Position numbers and translations under genes: made by a program. The notes under the pieces were generated by a model, which did no database searches, had not been told where the DNA came from, and saw nothing but the letters and a program-made list of their open reading frames with translations. From Serpentinimonas barnesii (GTDB taxonomy: Bacteria > Pseudomonadota > Gammaproteobacteria > Burkholderiales > Burkholderiaceae_C): DNA of 33,893 bases. Below, piece after piece: positions 1 through 7,348 of this stretch (the stretch's first letter is position 1; every line of letters starts with the position of its first letter). Location of the stretch: contig NZ_BAWN01000002.1 of NCBI RefSeq assembly GCF_000696225.1, forward strand, positions 1 to 33,893, in the 5' to 3' direction.

Positions 1-62
1 TGGTACGCTTCGCATCCTCATCTCTTTCATCGGGCGCCTTATGATCGTCCGGGATGTGACAT
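1..62 (-). mobile_element. Partial insertion-sequence terminus, left copy of a 59-bp inverted repeat
   Basis: Positions 4-62 are the exact reverse complement of 33835-33893. Read on the minus strand, the repeat starts at or next to TGTCACATCC and runs outwards past the window edge. Its outer part is an open frame containing MKEMRMRSVP. A TGT end followed closely by an ORF start would fit an IS21-type element, but too little is present to name the family. The matching copy at the right edge faces outwards too, so both window ends probably stop inside copies of one IS. Confidence 0.6.
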
Positions 63-139
63 TTAGCTAGTAGAATTAAAAAGAAGACAATAAAATAATG
101 CTGTGCTTTCATTATTCAGGAAACTCGGCGCTGTTCTGG

Positions 140-784
140 TTAAATGTTGATGACTTGCTGACCGAGGGCTGAACGGAGCACGTCGAAGGTGCTCAAACCA
201 CCCCTGTTCCAGGTCATTAGCCGGTGCCAAGCGAGATAGTTCGGCAGGTTCTTGCTCGCTACGCCCCGTAGGCCGCGCTGTATCCACGTCTTGAGCTGCT
301 CGTGGTAGTTGTTGGCGGTCTGGACGTGAAACGTCTTGTTCGTGTGGCCGTGATAGCTGGCCACGAAGTACCTCGTCTCTACCCCGAGCATCTTGTCATG
401 CCGCAGGAAAGCTGAATGTCCGTCCGTGCAGACGACTGTCTCACCCGGCTTGATGGCGTCCTTGAGGGCCGCGGTAACTTCCGCCCCGCTGAGCTTGCCC
501 AGCACCTTGTCCACGGTGTACGGCTGGCCTCGAACCCGCCCAACCAAGACGGTCACCCAGTCTCCCGCCTTGCGGCCGGCGCCCTTGGCGCGGTCACCTC
601 TGTACCGAGCCGGTCGGGTGAGCTTGCGAGAGCCCTTCTGCGACTCCAGAAAGAAGGTTTCATCGACCTCCAGCATGCCTGCCACGCCCTTGGGTTGGTG
701 TGGAACAACGCTCTGGAGGAACCGATGCCGCCACCGAAACGCCTTGTCTAGGGATTTGCAGATGTTCCCTATTTGATTGCTGGG
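140..784 (-). pseudogene. 5'-truncated IS1595-family (ISXO2-like) DDE transposase
   Basis: This is the C-terminal two thirds of an ISXO2-like transposase. The frame is open from about 784, although the first ATG/GTG-type starts lie only near 685. The region before 685 still codes for the family motif KAFRWRHRFLQ, so the GTG at 685 is not the native start. Catalytic landmarks are LEVDETFF (first Asp), VVCTDGHSAF (second Asp) and the HVQTANNYHEQLKTW segment with the third acidic/Asn position. The N-terminal zinc-ribbon and helix-turn-helix part (about 100 residues in relatives) is absent. The frame meets an in-frame stop (785-787) inside the neighbouring glycosyltransferase gene, which marks the truncation point near 770. 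The element is dead on its own. Positions 63-139 are its probable 3' flank and show nothing else recognisable. Confidence 0.85.
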
Positions 785-1941
785 TTAATAATAGCGCCGG
801 ATCGATAATGAGAACGATAGCAGTCAGCAAGGTTGGAAAACGCTAATTGTTTGTCATGCCGATTCCGTATAAAGTCACGCCTTATATGGCGAAAGTTCTT
901 ATCTCGATCTAATTCAGCAAAAAAACTCTCTAGACATTCAGCAATCAGGGCCGGAGTCGCATGTGCAATGTGACCCAAAGGTTGATTATCAAAAGTATCC
1001 ATTGCCATGAATCGTTCTTCTTCGTTACGATATGCTATTAAAACAGGAAGCCCTGTTGCCATGGCCTCAAGTACCACCGTACCTATGTTGGGTGAGCGGG
1101 AGGTCTGCAAGAGTGCGTCTGCCGAAGCATAGGCGGAGCGCGGGTCATTCGTATGACCCAAGAAACGTACTTGAGTCTGCCCAGGAAGATCGCGCACTAA
1201 TTCTTCCAGCTTTGCTCGCTCTTGTCCGTCGCCGACTATTATTAGCACAGCACTAGGATCATTTAGATATCGAGCCGCCCGGATTGCCAACTCAACATCT
1301 TTGTCAGGATGGAGGCGGGCAACTACCAGAATTACATGAGCGGTCATGCAGATATTTAAAGCCTGCCTGCTGGCTAATTTAGATGAAGGGTCATAAATAA
1401 AACTTGATGTATCTACACCAATGGATGATATAAAAATCTTATGAAAAGGTGCGTGCCAGTACTTGTGTGCTTCATCTCTCATGAAATTAGAAAAAACAAC
1501 ATAACGTGTAATAAAAATTAAGGGCAAACGTGATCCAAATAAAATTCTCTCGTATAAACTGGAAATTTTTACTGCGTGCATCTTTGAGTGAAATACTGGA
1601 ATGCCACAGATTTTTGCGGCGATCCATGCTGGTAATGCAGATGCAGCTAGATGAGTATGAACCACGGTAACCTGCTCACGGCGGAAATAGCTGACTAGCT
1701 CTTTGCAAGTGCTCCGCAGATTTCTTATATATTTTAGTAGTGATTTATTAGCCCCAGGGTGCAACTCAAGGGTTTCAACATGGACACCGGGGGCAACCTT
1801 ATCTCGCAGCGTCTGCGGTTCGCCTGCGATAATGCTGGCACGCATACCGTTTGAGTTGAGGAAGTTTGACAGATTTACGACGTAATGTTCTGCGCCGCCA
1901 GTGCTCAAGGTGTTTATTACATGGCAGACATGGTTATTCAT
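769..1941 (-). CDS. GT4-family glycosyltransferase
   Basis: This probably transfers a sugar from a nucleotide donor onto a lipid-linked polysaccharide repeat at the cytoplasmic face. The N-terminus (HVINTLSTGGAEHYVVNLSNFL) is the classic GT-B acceptor-domain start of GT4 enzymes. The C-terminal domain has LVVARLHPDKDVELAIRA, a VGDGQERAKLEEL donor-binding loop and the E-x7-E region around PNIGTVVLEAMATGLPV. At 390 aa it is full length for the family. The start ATG overlaps the end of the flippase gene by 8 bases, so the two are co-transcribed. Base composition is clearly AT-rich compared with the genes to the right, which suggests a separate horizontal origin. The last residues (NPAIK and the TAG stop) lie at the junction with the truncated transposase and may be contributed by it. 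The sugar specificity cannot be read from sequence. Confidence 0.88.
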   Translation of the reverse strand: MNNHVCHVINTLSTGGAEHYVVNLSNFLNSNGMRASIIAGEPQTLRDKVAPGVHVETLELHPGANKSLLKYIRNLRSTCKELVSYFRREQVTVVHTHLAASALPAWIAAKICGIPVFHSKMHAVKISSLYERILFGSRLPLIFITRYVVFSNFMRDEAHKYWHAPFHKIFISSIGVDTSSFIYDPSSKLASRQALNICMTAHVILVVARLHPDKDVELAIRAARYLNDPSAVLIIVGDGQERAKLEELVRDLPGQTQVRFLGHTNDPRSAYASADALLQTSRSPNIGTVVLEAMATGLPVLIAYRNEEERFMAMDTFDNQPLGHIAHATPALIAECLESFFAELDRDKNFRHIRRDFIRNRHDKQLAFSNLADCYRSHYRSGAIINPAIK

Positions 1942-3166
1942 GGGCTCGCCTCAAAATTATGATCCCCAGCATTGATGATAAAAAAGCGGAGGCACCAACC
2001 GATAGCGCTGCACCAACCAAACCGAAGTTATGGACCAGCATCGCGATCAGCAATAGACCGGCCGCAGCGCTGATCGCAGAGAGCATCAGCATCTCGCGGT
2101 CGCGTTTCAGTAGCACGAGCTGGTTCGATAGGATCGATTGAATCATCAACAACGGAGTAGACAGACAAAGTAGCCACGCCACCATGCGTAGCTCAGCGGA
2201 CGAGCCGAGCGGTTGCAGGAAAAGGAAATCCATCGCCACGCCTCCTGCTGCACCCAGGGCCAGCCCGCCGGGTATGGCCCCGGCAAGCCAGCGCCAAGGT
2301 ACGCCAGTCAGAATCTGTGCTCCTAATTTATTTCGGTTGCGTGACCAGAAGAAGACGCCGGCTACCACCGTCGCCGCCACCGCAAGCACAGAAAACAGGT
2401 TCTGCACCAGGGCAAATTGACCTGCAGCTTCATGTCCGTAAAAAAAACCGATGATCAATGGGTGCAGCCGACTCGCAGCCAGGAAAAGCGCGGTAGCCAA
2501 GAAGAACTTGCCGAAATCAGAAATTTGCGCGCGGCCTTCCGCTTCCAAGCCCGAGATCGGTAAAAGCAGGTGGCGTGAGCTTGCCAATGCTACTAGAATC
2601 CCTAGCGTGCTGCCAATCAGGTAAAACGTAGCTATCCATTCCAGTTTAGCGCCGCTCGCGGTGAGTACACCGATCCCGGTGATACTGCATATCAGCACGA
2701 AAACTATCAATCTCAGGAAGAAGTAGTCACGCGCGCCACACAGGTACTGCACGCTTGTGGCAGGGCCATCCACTGCGGTTTCAAGATAGCGCCCCACGAA
2801 GAGCAGCGCAATGAGTGCGATCATGCCCGGCTGCGTTTCGGTTGTATGCAGCACGCCCATTACCAAAAGTGCCCCGATACTGATGACCGCCACGCGTAAG
2901 CCGAGTGCTACTGCCACCACGGCACCCGGCGACTCTGCACCCGGCATCCGGCGCCGCAGCGACAGCAGGTTGGGACCACAGACCAATGCCGTGACTATCG
3001 CCACGTAGACATAGGCCATGCTGAAGAAGCCAGCAGACTCAAGCCCTAGACCATAGCCAATCATCAGCGTCATCAGAAAGACGACTCCGTAGGGTAGCAA
3101 GTCACCTGCGAACACTAGTGCGTGCTCGCGCAACCAACGTGCTTCGTTACTGCTGCTGGATGTCAA
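1934..3166 (-). CDS. Wzx-like polysaccharide flippase (MOP/PST superfamily)
   Basis: This is a 410-aa integral membrane protein with about 12 predicted hydrophobic segments spread along its length and few charged loops. That is the size and layout of O-antigen/capsule repeat-unit flippases, which move undecaprenyl-PP-linked repeats across the inner membrane. The N-terminal segment (FAGDLLPYGVVFLMTLMIGYGLG) and the mid-protein break after the HLLLPISGLEAEGRAQISDFGKF-like loop match the two-bundle MOP fold. The open frame begins with a TTG codon at 3166 and overlaps the preceding acyltransferase by 20 bases. No better start lies upstream, but a downstream GTG is possible. Wzx proteins are poorly conserved, so the call rests on topology and operon position. 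It may replace the broken ABC flippase at 8.6-9.6 kb. Confidence 0.75.
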   Translation of the reverse strand: MTSSSSNEARWLREHALVFAGDLLPYGVVFLMTLMIGYGLGLESAGFFSMAYVYVAIVTALVCGPNLLSLRRRMPGAESPGAVVAVALGLRVAVISIGALLVMGVLHTTETQPGMIALIALLFVGRYLETAVDGPATSVQYLCGARDYFFLRLIVFVLICSITGIGVLTASGAKLEWIATFYLIGSTLGILVALASSRHLLLPISGLEAEGRAQISDFGKFFLATALFLAASRLHPLIIGFFYGHEAAGQFALVQNLFSVLAVAATVVAGVFFWSRNRNKLGAQILTGVPWRWLAGAIPGGLALGAAGGVAMDFLFLQPLGSSAELRMVAWLLCLSTPLLMIQSILSNQLVLLKRDREMLMLSAISAAAGLLLIAMLVHNFGLVGAALSVGASAFLSSMLGIIILRRAHE

Positions 3167-3797
3167 GACTCTGACCTGAGCAATTTAAGATGGCTGCCCG
3201 GACCATACGATCAATGACATCTTCCGATAGAGATTTGATGACTTTTGCGGGACTACCTGACACAACTGAGTACGAAGGAATATCTGTGGTTACAACACTC
3301 ATTGGCTGAATCAGACACCGATCACCAATAGTAACCCCAGAATAGATTACTGCAGGGCCGCCAATAAAACAACCACGCCCGATATGGGTGGGTTTACGTT
3401 GGATCAGGGGGCTGCCCGATTTGTTCTTCATTGCAAGGTTTGCGAGGTGACTGGAATGCGACCAGACCATAACACCTAACCCAATGCTGGTGTGATCACC
3501 GATTTCCAATCCGCCAGAAGCATCCAAGACGGCTCCTTCGCCAATCCAAACATACTTGCCGCAAACCAGCTTATCCCTTGCAATAACTTTTGCTGATTCT
3601 CTTATCCGACAACCCTCTGGAAGACCTAGAAAGTTTGCTCTTTCATCGTCAGTCATGACTTGACTCACTAATCTTTCCACTATCGCTGATCTCAGCCGGG
3701 TGTTGCGTTCCGTGTCACATAGAGAAAAATCTTTGCTTTCCCATACCTCTTTAATAGCCTTTATTATCTCGTCTTTTATCTCATTTTGTCCGCGCAT
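3147..3797 (-). CDS. Hexapeptide-repeat (LbH) acyltransferase, WbbJ/LacA-like
   Basis: This likely O- or N-acetylates a sugar of the surface polysaccharide using acetyl-CoA. The C-terminal two thirds are a left-handed beta-helix of hexapeptide turns (IGDHTSIGLGVMVWSHSSH, HIGRGCFIGGPAVIYSGVTIGDRCLI) ending in the usual SVVTTDIPSYSVVSGSPAKVIK cap. The first 70 residues are helical and charged and are less conserved. The His in the WSHSSH segment sits where the catalytic His of LacA/WbbJ enzymes is found. The ATG at 3797 has a strong upstream AGGAG. Together with the aminotransferase and SDR genes just upstream it could supply the final N-acetylation of a 4-amino sugar, but an O-acetyltransferase is equally possible. 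The gene is AT-rich compared with those on both sides, so it may have been swapped in alone. Confidence 0.82.
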   Translation of the reverse strand: MRGQNEIKDEIIKAIKEVWESKDFSLCDTERNTRLRSAIVERLVSQVMTDDERANFLGLPEGCRIRESAKVIARDKLVCGKYVWIGEGAVLDASGGLEIGDHTSIGLGVMVWSHSSHLANLAMKNKSGSPLIQRKPTHIGRGCFIGGPAVIYSGVTIGDRCLIQPMSVVTTDIPSYSVVSGSPAKVIKSLSEDVIDRMVRAAILNCSGQSLDIQQQ

Positions 3798-3821
3798 TAA
3801 TCACTCTCCTTTGTCAGGTTG

Positions 3822-4910
3822 TCAAAAGTTTGATTTCTGAAGAATGGAATCACATACGAACTGAATATCTACACCTTCATAACAGGGCAGCGTGATCGTT
3901 GTCCTCTGCAAATGCTCTGAATTGGGTTGTACGTTGTCATACCGCGCGCGAAAATAGGTCGTTGCGCTCATGCAGTAGGTACCGATGGTGGATTCGATGC
4001 CGTCCTCACGTAGTTGAGCGATCAGTTGATCCCGATCCACACGTTCCGGTACGCGAAACACCAGAGATTGCACGTTGAAGACGACGTCGGCACCGATCTG
4101 CTGCGGAACGAAGCCAGCCGGGGCAAGGCGCTCAATGTAGGCTTTGCGGACTTGGTTGCGCTCCGCCACGATGGCGTCTAGCTTGCGTAGCTGCACGCGA
4201 CCCATGATGGCTTGTGGCTCTGAAAGTCGGAAGTTGTAGCCGAAATCAACAAAATCCAACCCGTAGCCCAGCATTCCTTGTGCGCCATGGCTAAGCTTGC
4301 GGTTGAACCACTCCACCCAATCGGGGTTGTGTATGGTGATGGCACCGCCTTCGCCCGTTGTCAACAACTTGCGCGGATGGAAGCTGAAGCAGGTCATGTC
4401 GGCTATCACACCGCAGCGCTTGCCACCTTCCGAACTCCCGATTGCACAGGCTGCGTCCTCAATCAACGGAAGTCTGCGGGCGCGGCAAATTTCTGCAATG
4501 AGACCCATGCCTGTCGGGTTTCCGAAGACATCGACCGCTATCACGGCGCGAGTGCGTGGGCTGATCGCAGCTTCAAGCGCCTCTGGCAGCATGTTGTAAG
4601 TGTCCAGTGACACGTCTGCAAACACAGGGCGCGCACCTAGATCCTCGACAACGTTCGCAGTCGCTGGAAAGGAAAAATCGGACACGACCACCTCGTCCCC
4701 CGGCCCGATGTTCAGGCGCTTCAGGCATAGCCAAAGCGCAGTGGTAGCGGAGGTGGCAAGGAAGGCATGCGGCGCGCCGGTATAGGCAGCAATGTCGGCG
4801 CGGAAGGCCTCGACGTTTACGCCACGGGTGAAGATGCCGCTATCGAACATGCGGCGCATATCCGCCTCGACTTCATCGAAGCTGATATAGGGACGAATCA
4901 AGCGGATCAT
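3822..4910 (-). CDS. DegT/DnrJ/EryC1/StrS-family sugar aminotransferase
   Basis: This is a PLP-dependent aminotransferase acting on a keto group of a nucleotide sugar, with glutamate as the usual amino donor. It is 362 aa, slightly short for the family but complete. Landmarks are the substrate-side GIFTRGVNVEAF, the phosphate-binding ATSATTALWL, the PLP-ring Asp in LIEDAACAIGS (about residue 152), and the Schiff-base lysine in SFHPRKLLTTGEGGA (about residue 181). Its ATG overlaps the stop of the SDR gene upstream (ATGA), so translation is coupled. The natural reading is SDR dehydratase followed by this aminotransferase, giving a 4-amino-4,6-dideoxy sugar (quinovosamine, perosamine or viosamine type). 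The nucleotide carrier and stereochemistry are not decidable from sequence. Confidence 0.88.
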   Translation of the reverse strand: MIRLIRPYISFDEVEADMRRMFDSGIFTRGVNVEAFRADIAAYTGAPHAFLATSATTALWLCLKRLNIGPGDEVVVSDFSFPATANVVEDLGARPVFADVSLDTYNMLPEALEAAISPRTRAVIAVDVFGNPTGMGLIAEICRARRLPLIEDAACAIGSSEGGKRCGVIADMTCFSFHPRKLLTTGEGGAITIHNPDWVEWFNRKLSHGAQGMLGYGLDFVDFGYNFRLSEPQAIMGRVQLRKLDAIVAERNQVRKAYIERLAPAGFVPQQIGADVVFNVQSLVFRVPERVDRDQLIAQLREDGIESTIGTYCMSATTYFRARYDNVQPNSEHLQRTTITLPCYEGVDIQFVCDSILQKSNF

Positions 4911-5887
4911 TGGCTGAGTCCCCTCAGTCGCTCACGGTACCAGCCCAGTGTCAGCGCGAGACCCTCATGGAAAGGCGTTAGTTGATAGTCGATCAGAGTT
5001 TTCACCTTTTGATTGCTGGCGTTGTGGCACAGGACGTCCGACTTGCGGGCCGCCTTGCGCTCAATGTTCCCTGCATACCCGAAGTAGGTGCAGATACGCG
5101 GAATCAGTTCGTTGATGGTGATCTGGTTGTCGGTGGAGATATTCACCGTCTCGCCGCTTGGCTGCACTTCGTAGAGCTTGATTACAGCATCAACGGTGTC
5201 GTGAACGTAGATGAAGTCTCTGCTCTGGGTCCCGTCACCGTGGATCTCGGGGGTGCCGCCCGCAAGCAAACGTACAGCAGTGATGGGGATGACCCCGGCC
5301 AGCATCCCCTTGTGGTTCTGCCGTGGGCCGTAGTTGTTGAAGGGCCGAACGATGAATGCGTCCACATCAAACATGCGCACATAGCTTTCTACGGCCATAT
5401 CGGCGGCCGCCTTGCCCGCCGCATAGGTGGTGGTGGGGTTGCGCGGATGGGCTTCGTCCATCGGCTCGTAGACAGCAGAACCATAAACCTCTGAGGTAGA
5501 AAAATGACAGAGGGTCTTGAACAGGCCTCGACGCATCAGCTCCAGGAGATTTAACACCACTTTAACATTAGTATCAAAAGCGTTGGCCGGGTTGAGGAAA
5601 GAGTAATTCAGCGCCTTGGTCGCGCAGTTGAATACCACGTCGATGGTGTGGTTGGCAAAGATGTACTCTAGGCTGGTGCTTAGCTCGGCATCATCGCGAT
5701 AGAAAGTCGCCTTGCCCGTCGCAATGGCTTCGACAAGGTTTTCCTCCGAGCCTACGAAGAGGTTATCGACTACCACCACGTGTGCAGCTCCAACCTTGAT
5801 CAGCCGATCCACCAAGTGGCTGCCTATGAAGCCGGCCCCACCGGTTACTAGAACTGTTTTGTTTGCCAAACCATCTCTAATGTTCAT
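4907..5887 (-). CDS. NAD-dependent epimerase/dehydratase (extended SDR)
   Basis: This is a nucleotide-sugar modifying enzyme with a Rossmann NAD site TGGAGFIGSH (residues 15-24), the catalytic STSEVYG segment (about 130-136) and the YxxxK pair in YAAGK (Tyr155, Lys159). At 326 aa it has the length of UDP-glucose 4-epimerase and nucleotide-sugar 4,6-dehydratases. The Glu next to the catalytic Ser/Thr (TSE) and the RPFNNYGPRQNHKGM stretch resemble 4,6-dehydratases more than GalE. The stop overlaps the aminotransferase start and the start overlaps the 3-dehydrogenase stop (ATGA both times), so it sits in a tight operon. It most likely makes the 4-keto substrate for the adjacent aminotransferase; an epimerase role cannot be excluded. 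Confidence 0.85.
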   Translation of the reverse strand: MNIRDGLANKTVLVTGGAGFIGSHLVDRLIKVGAAHVVVVDNLFVGSEENLVEAIATGKATFYRDDAELSTSLEYIFANHTIDVVFNCATKALNYSFLNPANAFDTNVKVVLNLLELMRRGLFKTLCHFSTSEVYGSAVYEPMDEAHPRNPTTTYAAGKAAADMAVESYVRMFDVDAFIVRPFNNYGPRQNHKGMLAGVIPITAVRLLAGGTPEIHGDGTQSRDFIYVHDTVDAVIKLYEVQPSGETVNISTDNQITINELIPRICTYFGYAGNIERKAARKSDVLCHNASNQKVKTLIDYQLTPFHEGLALTLGWYRERLRGLSQ

Positions 5888-6840
5888 GACTGAACCGCCG
5901 CCTGAATTTGTGCACAGATCCGCATTGCTTCCACTCCAGCCATAACGCCAGGTACCTGAACGCTCCCCGGGTGGCGACAGCTCCCCATGAACGCCTGCAA
6001 TTCGGTCAGGAGGGCTTCCTGAGGCGCGACAGCGACGGTCTCTTGGATGGCCGAGATGGCATAAGGCAGGCTCCCACCCTCGCGCACTACGGACTGCCGA
6101 CTGATTAGAATTTCCTTACGCAGTAGGTCGCAGTCGACAAACATGTCGATACAAGTGCCTACAATTTGGCGGATCTTTTTGTCAGTCACCCGGCTTGCTT
6201 GGATGCGCGAAAACTGGCCGTTCTCGTGGGTAATCAGTGCAGAGGCAAAGTCGATCATGCTGCCGTGCGCGAAACCATGCGCTGCTACTGTCTTGGCCGG
6301 GCCGTTAAGGTAGAGCGCAAGATCGATGTCGTGAATCATCAGGTCGGTGACCACGTCCACGTCGGTGATGCGCGAGCTCACCTTGTTCGTGCGGGTGAAA
6401 TCCAGGCTGATCACACGTTCAGTGCGGTCAAGCACAGTCTTTAGCGACTGGACCGCCGGATTGAAGCGTTCAATGAAGCCGACCTGTATGTTCAGGCTCT
6501 CTTTCTTCGCAAACGATGCGATGTCGATCGACTCCGCCAGCGTGTCAGCCAGTGGCTTTTCGACAAAGATGTTCTTCACGTGCGCGGCGGCCAAGCGGAT
6601 GTAGTCAGCATGGGTCACGGTCGGTGTGCAGATGACGACAGCATCCACACCAGCCAGCAGCGGCGTTGGGTCTACAACGCCTAGTAAGCCGTTTGCCTCG
6701 CCCGTGCTTGCCGCTAACTGAGCATTGGCGTCGGCGACGAAAACGAGCTCAACACCTTTGAGCATGGAAAGGACGCGCAGATGGTTGCGCCCCATGTTGC
6801 CAAGGCCGATCAGGCCTACTTTGAGGATTTGTTCACGCAT
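5884..6840 (-). CDS. Gfo/Idh/MocA oxidoreductase, probable UDP-GlcNAc 3-dehydrogenase
   Basis: This likely oxidises the C3 hydroxyl of a UDP-N-acetyl sugar to a 3-keto group. The N-terminal Rossmann domain has GLIGLGNMG (residues 9-17). The signature EKP is at about 94-96 (FVEKPLADT), and the family catalytic His is in LMIHDIDLAL (about 170). The pattern with GFIERFNPAV and MIHDIDLAL resembles GnnA and archaeal UDP-GlcNAc 3-dehydrogenases more than WbpB/WlbA, which act on UDP-GlcNAc uronic acid. I choose the ATG at 6840 (318 aa): it lies four bases after the acetyltransferase stop and just before the Rossmann strand. The ATG at 6873 would add 11 residues and overlap that gene. Its product would feed the aminotransferase at 7338-8468. 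Confidence 0.86.
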   Translation of the reverse strand: MREQILKVGLIGLGNMGRNHLRVLSMLKGVELVFVADANAQLAASTGEANGLLGVVDPTPLLAGVDAVVICTPTVTHADYIRLAAAHVKNIFVEKPLADTLAESIDIASFAKKESLNIQVGFIERFNPAVQSLKTVLDRTERVISLDFTRTNKVSSRITDVDVVTDLMIHDIDLALYLNGPAKTVAAHGFAHGSMIDFASALITHENGQFSRIQASRVTDKKIRQIVGTCIDMFVDCDLLRKEILISRQSVVREGGSLPYAISAIQETVAVAPQEALLTELQAFMGSCRHPGSVQVPGVMAGVEAMRICAQIQAAVQS

Positions 6841-6844
6841 AACG

Positions 6845-7348
6845 TTATATGTCTCTGGAAACGCGGTTGCCATCTTTGTCGATGAGGGCGACCGCGCGGG
6901 CGGGGTTTCCCATGACCAAGGTGTAGGGCGGAACGTCTTTGGTTACCACGCTGCCTGCGGCGACCATTGCGTATTCGCCTATTGAGATGCCGCATACTAT
7001 AGTCGCGTTGGCACCTATGCTGGCACCGTTCGCGATATAAGTAGGTATGGACTTCCAATCGCTGTTAAATGCACGAGGCACCCTATCGTTTGTGAAACTA
7101 ACATTAGGGCCAACAAAAACATCGTCTCCAATCTCTACACCATTGTAGACAGAAACACTGTTTTGAATCTTACAGCGGCACCCTATCTTTACCAAACGAT
7201 CAACGTAAACATCCTTGGAAAGAATGCAGTACTCACCGATATCTGTGTTCTCGCGTATCTGAACATTGATCCAAATCTTAGTTCCCGCGCCAATGCGTGC
7301 TTTGTCAGAGACGTTTGCACTCGGATGAATAAAAACTTCAGCGGACAT
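6845..7348 (-). CDS. WbpD/WlbB-type N-acetyltransferase (LbH fold)
   Basis: This is a 167-aa left-handed beta-helix acetyltransferase. Repeated hexapeptides run from FIHPSANVSDKARIGAGTK to the end, with NSVSVYNGVEIGDDVFVGPN, FTNDRVPRAF (a hallmark of WbpD/WlbB and related 3-N-acetyltransferases) and the cap VVTKDVPPYTLVMGNPARAV. It would acetylate the 3-amino group made by the neighbouring dehydrogenase and aminotransferase. The ATG at 7348 gives the canonical MSAEVFIHPSA start and overlaps the aminotransferase stop by 11 bases. An upstream in-frame start at 7384 would overlap far more and adds nothing conserved. The middle of the gene is richer in A+T than its neighbours. Confidence 0.9.
   Translation of the reverse strand: MSAEVFIHPSANVSDKARIGAGTKIWINVQIRENTDIGEYCILSKDVYVDRLVKIGCRCKIQNSVSVYNGVEIGDDVFVGPNVSFTNDRVPRAFNSDWKSIPTYIANGASIGANATIVCGISIGEYAMVAAGSVVTKDVPPYTLVMGNPARAVALIDKDGNRVSRDI

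Noticed and set aside
393-776. Plus-strand frames opposite the transposase
   Set aside because: They mirror the transposase coding strand and resemble nothing known.
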